Origin: Gammaproteobacteria bacterium
GTDB taxonomy: Bacteria; Pseudomonadota; Gammaproteobacteria; Methylococcales; Methylomonadaceae
DNA length: 52,241 nucleotides
Direction of reading: 5' to 3'
Assembly: GCA_016874115.1 (NCBI GenBank)
Contig: VGVA01000005.1
Location: 1-52,241, forward strand
The notes under the pieces were generated by a model. It made no database searches. It had not been told where the DNA came from and saw nothing but the letters and a program-made list of their open reading frames with translations. Shown here one piece after another: positions 42,607-52,098 of the stretch. The translations under genes were made by a program, and so were the position numbers. Positions within the stretch are counted from its first letter, which is position 1; each line of letters begins with the position of its first letter.

Positions 42607-45600
42607 ATGTTTATTCTACACAGCTCCAATAAAACAGAGAACCTGCTCGAACACTTGGTGTCCGTGATCGAACATGCGCCGCTGCAATCGCCGTTCAGTA
42701 AGGAGCTGTTTCTGATCCAAAGCCAGGGTATGGAGCGCTGGTTGGCGCAACAACTGGCCAGCCGTTTTGATGTGTGGGCTAATTACGAATTTTTATTTCC
42801 TAGCCATTTTTTCAGCACTATCGCGCAACAGGTGGATAGCCGACTTGACGACGAGGCCTTCGGTCGGCAGTTAATTCTATGGCGGTTGGAAGCGATATTG
42901 CGCGATTTGCAAGAAGAAGTATTTGCTCCGCTTGCGCATTATTTGGCAGGGACAAACCCAAGCTTAAAACGTTATCAATTGGCGCGCCATCTTGCACAAA
43001 TCTTTGATCAGTATCAGATTATGCGGCCTGATCTGCTTGCGGCCTGGCAGCAGGGGCGTTTGCTTTACTACAGCGATGTTGAACGTTGGCAGCAAGCGCT
43101 GTGGTTGCGATTAATCAATCAGATCGGGCGTCAACATCGCGGTGCTTTGTGGCTGGAAGTAATCGACAAGTTGAACAACTTGAAGGAAGGCGCGTTGGCC
43201 GGACGATTGCCCGAGCGTATCAGCGTATTCGGTATTAATACTATGCCGCCGATATTTTTAAAATATTTGCAGAGCGTATCGAAACATTGCGACGTGCATC
43301 TGTTTTTGCTGAATCCGGCGCAGGATTATTGGGCCGATCTGGCTGGCAAACGGAATCAGGGTGATGACGACGACAATAATAACGGTCATCCTTTGCTGGT
43401 CAGTTTGGGACAACAGGGCAGGGAGTTTCAGGAGATGCTGCTGGACTATGCCTCATTCGCCGTTGAGCCGTCCAGCTTTGAAGCAATACCAAGCCCAAAT
43501 AACCTGCAACAGCTACAGAACGATATATTAAATAATGCCGTGGTCGGTCGGGTATTAATGAATGACGGATCGCTTCGCATCCATGCCTGCCACTCAAGGA
43601 AACGCGAGGTGGAGATCCTCCGCGATCAATTATTAATGGCGTTGGAAAACGATCCGGCGCTCGAGTTGCGCGATATTGCCGTCATGGCGCCCGATATTCA
43701 ATTGTACGAGCCTTTTATTTCCGCGGTATTTAGCGACATTCAACATGCTATCGCCGATCGTAGCCAGCGCCAGGAAAATCAGGCGTTGGACGCTTTCATC
43801 CGCTTTCTGGCGTTAAGCCAAAGCCGCTTGGGATGGCAAAGCGTAATGGATTTATTGGAGAGACCGGAAATTTATCCCAATTTCGGTTTGTCGGATACCG
43901 ATCTGGAACTGATCGAATACTGGGTGAAAGATACCAATGTCCGTTGGGGTCAATCCGGACAGCATAAACAGGAGTATGATCTGCCGGAGTTGCACGAATA
44001 CACCTGGCAGGCTGCGCTCGACCGCTTATTAATGGGCTTGGCGGTCAATCATGAAAATGCCTTTATCGATGGCATTTTGCCGTATTCGGCTATTGAAGGT
44101 TCCTCTGCCGAATCATTGGGCGGATTGCACGATTTTCTGCAGTTGCTGTTTCAAGCCAAAGCGGAATTGAAAACGGCAAAACCGCTGAAATCCTGGGGTT
44201 TGCGATTAACCTATTTTGCCGGGCAGTTGCTGGGCTCAGCCGAAAGGTTAAATGCTCTGGCCGAACGGCAGCAGTTAAATGAAATATTAATGGATTTAAC
44301 CGGCGAGCTTGCGGATATTCATACGGAGCCGGTCGAGCTGGCTGTGCTTATCCAGTGGCTGGAAGGCATGGTTGCCGAACGTAAATCCGGGCAGGGCTTT
44401 CTGCGTGGCCAATTGACTTTTTGCTCGATGCTGCCGATGCGGTCGATTCCTTTTAAAATCATTGCATTAATGGGTATTAATGAAGGCGAATTTCCCAACC
44501 TGGATCGCCAGCCGACGTTCGATTTAATTGCGCAGCATTTCCGCAAGGGCGATCGTTCCCGTCGCGCCGACGACCGTTACCAATTTCTGGAAATACTGTT
44601 ATCGGCGCGGCAGCAACTCATCATTACTTATACCGGTCAGTCGCAGGCGACTAACGAGCCGATAGCGCCGTCGGTTGTGGTTGCCGAATTATTGGATGTA
44701 TTGCAGGAGTATTACCAATTAACCGGGTTGGTAATCAAACATCCTTTGCAAGCGTTTAACAGTCGTTATTTTGACGGAAGCAGTCGAGAACTGTTCAGTT
44801 TTTCCCAAACCGATTGCGACACAGCCAACGATCTGGCAGGCATTAAGCAGGAAGCCAGCGTATGGTGGCAGGGTGCGATAGATGCAACCCAAGCAATTGA
44901 AATATTAACGGAAACGGTCATCGATGTGGCTGATATGTTCAGGTTTTATCAGCATCCGCAACGTTATTTTATGCGCCAGCAACTGGGCTTAAGGTTCAAC
45001 GTCATCACAGCTGAGACTGAGGAAAGAGAGCCTTTTTCGACAGGCGAACTGGGTTTGTACGGTCTTTACCAGGAATGGCTGGAGCAATTATTAATGGGTA
45101 AGGACATGCCGTTGCATAAACTACAGGCGCAAGGCTGGTGGCCCGCAGGGAACGCTGGAGCAGTGGCGTTTGAACAAAACCAGGATGCTTTGCAAACCTT
45201 TGCTGAAACCATTAATGCCGTGAATTTGGGCAAACCAGTTGCCGGTCTGGCGATTGACATCAACATTAATGGTTTCCGTTTACGGGGAACGCTGAATCAT
45301 CGCTATGAAAACGGCAGCCTGTTTTACCGTTACGCTAAACTCAAAGGTAAGGATTTTATAACGGCTTGGTTGCATCATTTGCTGATTAATCGAATCGAGC
45401 CGCAGGAAACCATGCTAATCTGCAATGATGAAACTTTGCGCTTTAAACAGGAATATTGCCAGCCGGACCTGCTACCGGCATTTATAGATTTGTATCGGCA
45501 GGGCAGGCAGCGGCCTGATGCTTTTTTTACCGAAGTCGCGTTTGCCTACATTACGCAAGCGCTGAAAACGAAGGCCAAAAAATCGCCCAAGGAAGTAGCG

Positions 45601-45765
45601 GTAGACTACCTGACAAATGTTATTAATAACTATGAAGGCGAACAGGAATTGCGTCAGCTTTACTGTGATTATCAAACAGATATAAGTCATGTAGTGGGCG
45701 ATAGTTTCACTGACGTCTGCGAAAAACTGTTATTGCGGGTATGGCGGGCCGTACATGAAAATTGA
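42607..45765 (+). CDS. recC: RecBCD subunit RecC
   Basis: RecC is the scaffold that splits the DNA ends and reads Chi in the RecBCD helicase-nuclease. The 1052-residue product starts MFILHSSNKTENLLEHLVSV. It has LIQSQGMERWLAQQLASRFD, the signature of the dead SF1 helicase fold, HACHSRKREVEILRDQLLMA, and LTFCSMLPMRSIPFKIIALM with GINEGEFPNLDRQPTFDL. Length is near E. coli RecC (1122). It is first of a recC-recB-recD operon without the intervening ptrA of enterics, and overlaps recB by 11 bases. Confidence 0.96.
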   Translation: MFILHSSNKTENLLEHLVSVIEHAPLQSPFSKELFLIQSQGMERWLAQQLASRFDVWANYEFLFPSHFFSTIAQQVDSRLDDEAFGRQLILWRLEAILRDLQEEVFAPLAHYLAGTNPSLKRYQLARHLAQIFDQYQIMRPDLLAAWQQGRLLYYSDVERWQQALWLRLINQIGRQHRGALWLEVIDKLNNLKEGALAGRLPERISVFGINTMPPIFLKYLQSVSKHCDVHLFLLNPAQDYWADLAGKRNQGDDDDNNNGHPLLVSLGQQGREFQEMLLDYASFAVEPSSFEAIPSPNNLQQLQNDILNNAVVGRVLMNDGSLRIHACHSRKREVEILRDQLLMALENDPALELRDIAVMAPDIQLYEPFISAVFSDIQHAIADRSQRQENQALDAFIRFLALSQSRLGWQSVMDLLERPEIYPNFGLSDTDLELIEYWVKDTNVRWGQSGQHKQEYDLPELHEYTWQAALDRLLMGLAVNHENAFIDGILPYSAIEGSSAESLGGLHDFLQLLFQAKAELKTAKPLKSWGLRLTYFAGQLLGSAERLNALAERQQLNEILMDLTGELADIHTEPVELAVLIQWLEGMVAERKSGQGFLRGQLTFCSMLPMRSIPFKIIALMGINEGEFPNLDRQPTFDLIAQHFRKGDRSRRADDRYQFLEILLSARQQLIITYTGQSQATNEPIAPSVVVAELLDVLQEYYQLTGLVIKHPLQAFNSRYFDGSSRELFSFSQTDCDTANDLAGIKQEASVWWQGAIDATQAIEILTETVIDVADMFRFYQHPQRYFMRQQLGLRFNVITAETEEREPFSTGELGLYGLYQEWLEQLLMGKDMPLHKLQAQGWWPAGNAGAVAFEQNQDALQTFAETINAVNLGKPVAGLAIDININGFRLRGTLNHRYENGSLFYRYAKLKGKDFITAWLHHLLINRIEPQETMLICNDETLRFKQEYCQPDLLPAFIDLYRQGRQRPDAFFTEVAFAYITQALKTKAKKSPKEVAVDYLTNVINNYEGEQELRQLYCDYQTDISHVVGDSFTDVCEKLLLRVWRAVHEN

Positions 45766-48700
45766 AACATTCGATCCCGCCGTTACACCTTTGCGCACGG
45801 GCGTCAGCCTGATCGAAGCCAGCGCGGGAACAGGTAAAACCTACGCCATCGCCAAGCTGGTGTTGCGCTTGGTGGTTGAGTTAAACATACCTGTCAGCAA
45901 GGTGCTGGTGGTAACTTTCACCAAGGCAGCCACGGAAGAATTAAAGGCGCGCATTCGTAGCCGACTAGCGGAGACCAGAAAGATCCTGACTGGCGCAAAC
46001 GTCGACAGCAACGACCAGACGATAACAGCCTGGATTAATAAGCTTGAATTGTCCAGAACGATTGTTTTGCAACGCCTTAGACAGGCGCTGCTGGAAATCG
46101 ATCAGGCCGGCATATTCACCATTCACGGATTTTGCCAGCGCGTATTAACCGAACATGCGCTGGCTTCAGGGCAATTATTCGACGCCGAACTGACCGAGGA
46201 TATCGACGCAATCGAACGGGTTTGCGTGGACGATTTCTGGCGGCGGCATGTACAGAAGCGGGAACCGTGGGAATTGGCGGTATTAATGAGTCATTTCCCT
46301 ACGCCAGACGCCTTACTGAATAGTATTGGGCAAATCTCTGACGAAGCATTGATATTGCCCGAATTATCCGATTTAGATGCGGCATTAATGGCGCTACAAC
46401 AGTCGGCCGGTAACGCTAAAACCGCGCTTGCAGAGTGTCAGCGTAGACTGCAATCCGGTTTTGTCGGTAAAAAATTCAAGGATAGTTATCAGAATCAATT
46501 TCAGGAAACGTATGAATTAATAAACCGATGGCTCAATGGACAGTCGCACTTTTACCCAGGTGTCGAGGTGTTTTCGTTGCTGACTGCGAACGGATTGTGC
46601 GATGGCTTGAACGGAATTAAATTTTTAACCACGAAAACGCAAACGTCGGAGCAGCGAAAAAACGATTATCTAAACGAATTGAAGATAAACACTCAGCCTT
46701 TCGATGAGCTGGCGGCCAACGCAAAGGCGATTCCGCTTATTCTGCGACGGCAATTGGCGGAAACCTTGCCGGTGGAACTCGACCGGCAATTGGAGCAAAG
46801 CAATACGTGGTCGTTCGACAATGTATTAACTCACCTAGCCAATGCGCTTAAAGGCGATCAGGTTGCAAAATTAATGCATGAACTCAGGCAGCGTTTTCAA
46901 GCGGCTTTAATCGACGAGTTTCAGGATACCGATAACAAGCAATGGCATATTTTTTCCAAACTTTTTGCCGCTGACAGCCATTATTTAATGATGGTCGGCG
47001 ATCCCAAACAGGCGATCTATAAATTTCGCGGCGCCGATATCTATTCCTACCTTGAAGCGCAACGACAAGCGCAATTCCGTTACACACTGGTTCGCAACTG
47101 GCGCTCTCATCCCCGTCTTGTTGCGGCTGTTAACTACTTGTTTCAGAAAGAGAATGCATTTTTCTTGCCGGAGATTAATTTTCTGGCGTCGCAAGCGGCA
47201 TTAACGGAGCAGGACGGCGCATTAACGCATAACGGTAATAACCTGAGTCCCATGATGCTATGGCAGTTGCCGGAGAGCGGGGGCGCAAACGGTTACTGGC
47301 AGGCAGGTCAGGCTGGGCAACTCATCAGAACATCTGTCGTTAATGAAATAGTCGAATTGTTGACCGGCGCTTACACCATGCAGCCGGAAAACCGAAAAGT
47401 CTTGCCCAAGGACATCGCTATTCTGGTCAGAAGGAATCGACAGGCGCGAGAATATCAAGAGGCGTTGCGGTCGGCGTCTGTGTTATCGGTATTGAACAGC
47501 ACGGAATCCGTGTTTTCTTCACAGGAAGCCAGCCAGCTTTATACGCTGTTGGAAGCCATTGCCCATCCCGGCGATTTGAATTATCTGGGACAGGCGTTGG
47601 CGTTAAACTTGTTCGGCTTCGACGGACAGGCGCTTTACCGGTTGCTGAATAGCGAAACGGAGATCGAAGCGTTTTTAACCCGCTTTCTGGGTTACTACCA
47701 ATTGTGGCGGCAAAAAGGCGTACTGACCATGATGCAGTCCTTATTGCAACAGGAAGCGGTTGTGAAGGTGATTGCAACCGGCGGCCAGGCCGAACGGCGC
47801 TTAACCAATTTGCAACACGTGCTGGAATTGCTTCAGCAAGCCGTTATCGACCATCGTTTAGGCATACACAAAACCATTAATTGGCTGAAAACGGCGATTA
47901 CTGAATCTAACAATAAAAGCACCAGTCCGGAAAATCAGCAGTTACGGTTGGAAAGTGACGCCGACGCAGTCACTATTATCACAATGCATCGCGCCAAAGG
48001 CCTTGAATATCCTATCGTTTTTTGTCCTTGTCTGTGGCAGTCAGGTCGGGATAACAACCATAAAAACCCGTTGGTGCAGTGCCATGCGCCGGATACCATT
48101 AATGGGCGGAACAATCGATCAATCGTGGATTTAGGCTCGGATCGACTTGAGCTACATCAGAAACAAGCGCGCTTTGAAGAGCGGGCGGAAGACGTTCGGC
48201 TGGCTTATGTAGCTTTGACGCGGGCAAAATACCGTTGTTATCTGGCGTGGGCCAATGTTCGCACCCAGGAAAAATCGAATGAATCGGCGTTGGCAGGCTT
48301 GTTAGGTTTGGGCGAAAAAAGCAATAGCGAACAACAGATTGTGCTGCAACAACTGGCGACAGAGTATGCAGATGCTTTTTCTTACCGTTTGCTGGAGAAT
48401 CCGATTGAACTGAATAATGTATACAGCAAAACGGTTAATCCGACTGCACTGTCGGCGAAACAGCGCCGCCGTTCCGTTTACACAACGTGGCAAATGAGCA
48501 GTTATACCGCTTTATCGTCGCACGGAATTTCTGATACGCCTGAGTTGCCCGCGGATAAAGCGGGCGAGCTGTATGCTCCAGCTGTAAATCACGCAGACGG
48601 ATTACCGGCAGGCGCGCATACCGGTAATGTGGCGCATGAACTGCTGGAGAATATTCATTTCGGTGATCTGGCCGAACAATGCGATATCACGGAAGCAAGA

Positions 48701-49285
48701 AATCTTGCCTGTCATCGTTTCGGCTTAAAACTGGTGCAACCTGAGCTGATTAATGATCTGCTGCTGCGTACGGTAACCACACCGCTTTCCAAAACGGACA
48801 GCTCATTTTTATTAATGAATTTACAAGAAAATCAATGCTTGAAGGAAATGCCGTTTTATTTGCATATGGCCGCTTTCAATACCCGTGAGGTTAATAAAAT
48901 TCTTCGCCGGGAACCGGCTTTTCAACCGCTGAATTATCAGCAAATGAGCGGATTTTTGACCGGATTTATCGATTTGGTTTGCGAATATAAGGGGAAATTT
49001 TACGTGATGGATTATAAAACCAACAGTCTGCCGGATTACGGCGAAGATGCTTTAATCCAGGCCATGCGCGAACACAATTACGGCTTGCAATATTGGCTGT
49101 ATTGCGTGGTATTACACCGCTATTTAACGCATCGCCGCCCCAATTATCGCTATGCCGATCATTTTGGCGGTGTCCGCTATTTATTTGTGCGCGGTATGCA
49201 GCCGGATATCGCCATGAGCGGCGTTTTTGCCGCGACGCCGGAGCTTGAAGTTCTGGATGCGCTGTCAGCTCTATTTGGATCATAA
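45755..49285 (+). CDS. recB: RecBCD subunit RecB (helicase and nuclease)
   Basis: RecB is the 3'-5' helicase and the only nuclease of the complex. In the 1176-residue product Walker A is LIEASAGTGKTYAIAKLVLR and motif II is ALIDEFQDTDNKQWHIF. GDPKQAIYKFRGADIYSYLE and TIITMHRAKGLEYPIVFCPC are helicase motifs. The C-terminal nuclease has SGFLTGFIDLVCEYKGKFYV with the Asp-x-Lys core DYKTN, followed by GLQYWLYCVVLHRYL. All active-site elements look intact. It is coupled to recC and followed by recD after 2 bases. Confidence 0.97.
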   Translation: MKIETFDPAVTPLRTGVSLIEASAGTGKTYAIAKLVLRLVVELNIPVSKVLVVTFTKAATEELKARIRSRLAETRKILTGANVDSNDQTITAWINKLELSRTIVLQRLRQALLEIDQAGIFTIHGFCQRVLTEHALASGQLFDAELTEDIDAIERVCVDDFWRRHVQKREPWELAVLMSHFPTPDALLNSIGQISDEALILPELSDLDAALMALQQSAGNAKTALAECQRRLQSGFVGKKFKDSYQNQFQETYELINRWLNGQSHFYPGVEVFSLLTANGLCDGLNGIKFLTTKTQTSEQRKNDYLNELKINTQPFDELAANAKAIPLILRRQLAETLPVELDRQLEQSNTWSFDNVLTHLANALKGDQVAKLMHELRQRFQAALIDEFQDTDNKQWHIFSKLFAADSHYLMMVGDPKQAIYKFRGADIYSYLEAQRQAQFRYTLVRNWRSHPRLVAAVNYLFQKENAFFLPEINFLASQAALTEQDGALTHNGNNLSPMMLWQLPESGGANGYWQAGQAGQLIRTSVVNEIVELLTGAYTMQPENRKVLPKDIAILVRRNRQAREYQEALRSASVLSVLNSTESVFSSQEASQLYTLLEAIAHPGDLNYLGQALALNLFGFDGQALYRLLNSETEIEAFLTRFLGYYQLWRQKGVLTMMQSLLQQEAVVKVIATGGQAERRLTNLQHVLELLQQAVIDHRLGIHKTINWLKTAITESNNKSTSPENQQLRLESDADAVTIITMHRAKGLEYPIVFCPCLWQSGRDNNHKNPLVQCHAPDTINGRNNRSIVDLGSDRLELHQKQARFEERAEDVRLAYVALTRAKYRCYLAWANVRTQEKSNESALAGLLGLGEKSNSEQQIVLQQLATEYADAFSYRLLENPIELNNVYSKTVNPTALSAKQRRRSVYTTWQMSSYTALSSHGISDTPELPADKAGELYAPAVNHADGLPAGAHTGNVAHELLENIHFGDLAEQCDITEARNLACHRFGLKLVQPELINDLLLRTVTTPLSKTDSSFLLMNLQENQCLKEMPFYLHMAAFNTREVNKILRREPAFQPLNYQQMSGFLTGFIDLVCEYKGKFYVMDYKTNSLPDYGEDALIQAMREHNYGLQYWLYCVVLHRYLTHRRPNYRYADHFGGVRYLFVRGMQPDIAMSGVFAATPELEVLDALSALFGS

Positions 49286-49287
49286 CG

Positions 49288-50937
49288 ATGCAGGCAGGTA
49301 ATGAATTCGAACGCGTCAGCCGGTTAGATCTGGCTTTTGCCGGCTTTTTAAGCCAGCGCACCGCGTTGCAGGCGGCGGAAAAAAATCGGTTCAACATGCT
49401 ATTAATCACTCTGGCGCAGCGACAACGGCAAGGCCATACTTGTATCGAGATTAACCCTCAAGAGCGCGCTTTGTTGCTGGCGTCTGGATTGGTCTGCGAC
49501 GTCATCCAGGCCGACATTCAAGAGTATCCATTAATCATTGAAGACAACCGTTTGTATCTGCAACGGTATTGGTTTTATGAAAACCGTCTGGCGCAGCAGA
49601 TTACCCAGCTAGACGTTAACGATTATTCAATTAATAGCCTTGAGCCGTTGCTGGATCGCCATTTCCCCAAATTGACGGATGATATCGATTGGCAACGACG
49701 AGTGGCGGAATGCGCCTGTCGGCAGGCGTTGACCATTATTACCGGCGGACCCGGCACCGGCAAAACTACGACGATTTCTAAGATTCTGGCGGTGCTGCAA
49801 GAATTGGCGGAAAACCCGTTATTAATCGCTCTAGCCGCGCCGACCGGCAAGGCGGCGATGCGCCTGCAGGAAGCCATTGCGCAGAATGCGGATTTGCTGA
49901 ATTGCCCACAAACCGTAAAACAATCGATTCCCCAAACGGCGGTAACCCTGCACCGTTTGCTGGGTGCAAAACCGCCGTCGCCTTACTTTAACCATCATGC
50001 GGGCAATCCATTAATCTATGATGTTGTTGTGGTCGATGAAGCGTCGATGGTGGATCTGGCGCTGATGAGCAAGCTCTGCGACGCCTTAAAACCGGGAGCC
50101 AGGCTGATTCTTCTGGGAGATAAAGATCAGTTGAACTCGGTGGAGTCGGGCGCCGTACTGGCTGATTTAATCGACGCACTACCTGGCAACACGGTGGAAT
50201 TAACGCAGTCGCACCGGTTTAATGATGAAATCAAAACCCTTGCGGACGTCATTAATAAACAAGACGATAAAACAGCATGGTCGATTCTATCGGTAAACGG
50301 CGCAACGCTTGGTGTGCTTGCTCCCAAACAGGTATTGCCATTTATTCTTGCGCAACGGCAACGCTATGTGCAATTAGTCAGCTCCGGCGCTGCGTATAGC
50401 GAGATTTATCGCGAATTCAGCCGGTTTCAGGTGTTGTGTTCCAATCGCCACGGCGCGAATGCCGCATTAATGATTAATCAGTTAGTGGAACAAAACCTGT
50501 TTGGATATGTTCAGAACTCCGCAAAAAACTCTTGGTATTCGGGTTGTCCTGTAATGGTGACGCAAAATCAATTGGCGCTGCATCTTTACAATGGCGATAT
50601 CGGCATTTGCCTGCCCGACCGGGAGCAAAACGGACAATTAATGGTTTATTTTCAAAGACCTGACGGCGCGGTCAAAAAAATCCTGCCCGCGCGTATGCCT
50701 ACGTGTGAAACGGTATTCGCCATGACAATCCATAAGGCGCAGGGTTCGGAATTCGACGACGTATTAATTGTATTGCCGCCGGTAACCAATCCTGTGCTAA
50801 GCAAGGAGTTGATCTATACCGCCATCACCAGGGCAAGGAAAACTATCAAGATCGCAACAGACCAGAGTGTGTTTAGCGCCGCCGTCAACAATAAAGTAGG
50901 CAGGATGACGGGATTAAAGGCAAAATTAATGAAGTGA
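49288..50937 (+). CDS. recD: RecBCD subunit RecD (5'-3' helicase)
   Basis: RecD is the fast 5'-3' SF1B motor of RecBCD. The 549-residue product has Walker A TIITGGPGTGKTTTISKILA and the Q/motif Ia region LAAPTGKAAMRLQEAI. Motif II is VVVDEASMVDLALMSKLCDA, motif III is LLGDKDQLNSVESGAVLADL, and motif VI is TIHKAQGSEFDDVLIVLPPV with LIYTAITRARKTI. It is shorter than E. coli RecD (608), consistent with a compact N-terminal domain. It is the last core gene before the accessory region. Confidence 0.96.
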   Translation: MQAGNEFERVSRLDLAFAGFLSQRTALQAAEKNRFNMLLITLAQRQRQGHTCIEINPQERALLLASGLVCDVIQADIQEYPLIIEDNRLYLQRYWFYENRLAQQITQLDVNDYSINSLEPLLDRHFPKLTDDIDWQRRVAECACRQALTIITGGPGTGKTTTISKILAVLQELAENPLLIALAAPTGKAAMRLQEAIAQNADLLNCPQTVKQSIPQTAVTLHRLLGAKPPSPYFNHHAGNPLIYDVVVVDEASMVDLALMSKLCDALKPGARLILLGDKDQLNSVESGAVLADLIDALPGNTVELTQSHRFNDEIKTLADVINKQDDKTAWSILSVNGATLGVLAPKQVLPFILAQRQRYVQLVSSGAAYSEIYREFSRFQVLCSNRHGANAALMINQLVEQNLFGYVQNSAKNSWYSGCPVMVTQNQLALHLYNGDIGICLPDREQNGQLMVYFQRPDGAVKKILPARMPTCETVFAMTIHKAQGSEFDDVLIVLPPVTNPVLSKELIYTAITRARKTIKIATDQSVFSAAVNNKVGRMTGLKAKLMK

Positions 50938-51316
50938 TTTGGTGCCCAAGGCACTATCACATCTTGCATATAAGCTATTGAATATAAATTAATAAAATTT
51001 GTGCTATTAAATATATACCCCCAAATCTACCCCATATAGAATGCTGCTGCCCCTGTGGTTGGCTGATTTTATTGTTGGTTAATTCGTTAATGTTGTTGCT
51101 TAAACTGCCTGCTCCTGCTGTCATCACTGCTTTATTTTCTTAACCGCGCCTTTAATACCGTCGCCATTAATGTAGCGCATGTCTTCCGCCTTGCTGTCAA
51201 TCGCTAAGCGTATAGTGTGCGCCGGTCTGATTGGCCATAATTTTTTTCTCTGAAATCAGTTGCTTATAATTGGATTTTGGGAATTATACAGTCTTTATAG
51301 TAAAAATTACAAAAAA
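50938..51316. other. Gene-poor AT-rich spacer after recD
   Basis: No gene is supported. The minus strand has an open stretch ending in DMRYINGDGIKGAVKKIKQ (about 51133-51260) with no proper start upstream. The plus strand has TACCCCCAAATCTACCCC (51017-51034), which on the minus strand reads as paired GGGGT-type direct words. The last ATTAAT of the window is at about 51168; none follow. No terminator for recD was seen. Confidence 0.45.
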
Positions 51317-51907
51317 TCAATAATAAAGCTTATGCAAAGTATGCAGAGCGTCTAGGTTTGAAAATTTAAATTCTTCACAAGCTACCTGCGTAATTAGTTT
51401 GTCACTTTTAATGTCAGTTACAAGTACGCCCGTAAAGTCTTCATCGCGCCACATAAAATCACCTACAGAATAGTCATATTTTCCTTTTATAAATCTTATA
51501 AATATACTACCTCTTGCGTCGCTGATTATATTTGCGCTATCAAAAGGCGAAGTAATAACCATTTCTGGTTTGCTTCCATGCATACCAAACGTATATTCAA
51601 CGTTGTTGCCGGACTTGGTTACGTGGATTAGTTTTCCATTTTTTGCCTTACAAGAATAAAGGACTTCTTTGCTGGCATTGTTAGCAGCTTTTGGCGTTGG
51701 CGTTTCTGTCTGTGATGTTGCGTTACACCTATTGTATTGATATTTGTATTGAGATTCACTAATTGTTAGTAAGTTGCCTGAATTTCCTAGAGTCCAGGTC
51801 TCTTTTTCTGGTCTATCGTAGCATTCACCATATTCACAAGCATACGCTATTACTTCAAGAACGGATCCGTGGGTAATCCATTTAGTAGAAATTATGGTAG
51901 TGGCTAA
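51317..51907 (-). pseudogene. Orphan gene fragment truncated at its 5' end next to the IS21-like element
   Basis: The minus-strand frame is open from 51907 to the stop at 51317-51319, about 196 codons, but the only ATG is deep inside (51583). The upstream part reads as real protein: KWITHGSVLEVIAYACEYGE, CYDRPEKETWTLGNSGNLL, a Thr/Pro linker, then YSCKAKNGKLIHVTKSGNNV and FMWRDEDFTGVLVTDIKSDK. I recognise no family; cysteine pairs and a secreted or lipoprotein look are all that can be said. An in-frame TAG at 51908-51910 falls in what appears to be IS DNA. The segment is AT-rich with no ATTAAT. Confidence 0.6.
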
Positions 51908-52047
51908 CTATTAAGTGATAAGCTCGAATTATAGGTGACAACAAACCAATGGATCACGCCGTCATGCCAACTTTCATCTTTGGATGCAAAACGGCGTACA
52001 AAACTTTCCAGGGTCCTGGGGGAAAAGAGCGTTGAAAAGTTTCCATC

Positions 52048-52088
52048 CCAGGTAGTTCAATGACCGGCTTTTTGCCGGAGAAACCTGG
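52048..52088. repeat. Nested hairpin in the IS21-like leader
   Basis: CCAGGT (52048-52053) pairs with ACCTGG (52083-52088), and inside it CCGGC (52064-52068) pairs with GCCGG (52074-52078) around TTTTT. It ends 10 bases before the transposase ATG, where it could block translation from read-through transcripts. Confidence 0.5.
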
Positions 52089-52098
52089 AGTGATAAAA

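Larger units (their letters stand above)
306..51173. repeat. Dispersed hyperabundant palindrome ATTAAT (about 180 copies)
   Basis: By reading through the window I counted about 180 copies of ATTAAT, roughly one per 290 bases. Composition alone predicts about 16-18. Copies lie in nearly every core gene on both strands, in spacers, and across stop and start codons (for example 2564-2569, 11184-11189, 20129-20134, 31437-31442). The next base outside the core is most often G or C, but I see no fixed longer word. Gaps include 367-800, most of gspE, ilvE and everything after 51173. Confidence 0.85.
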
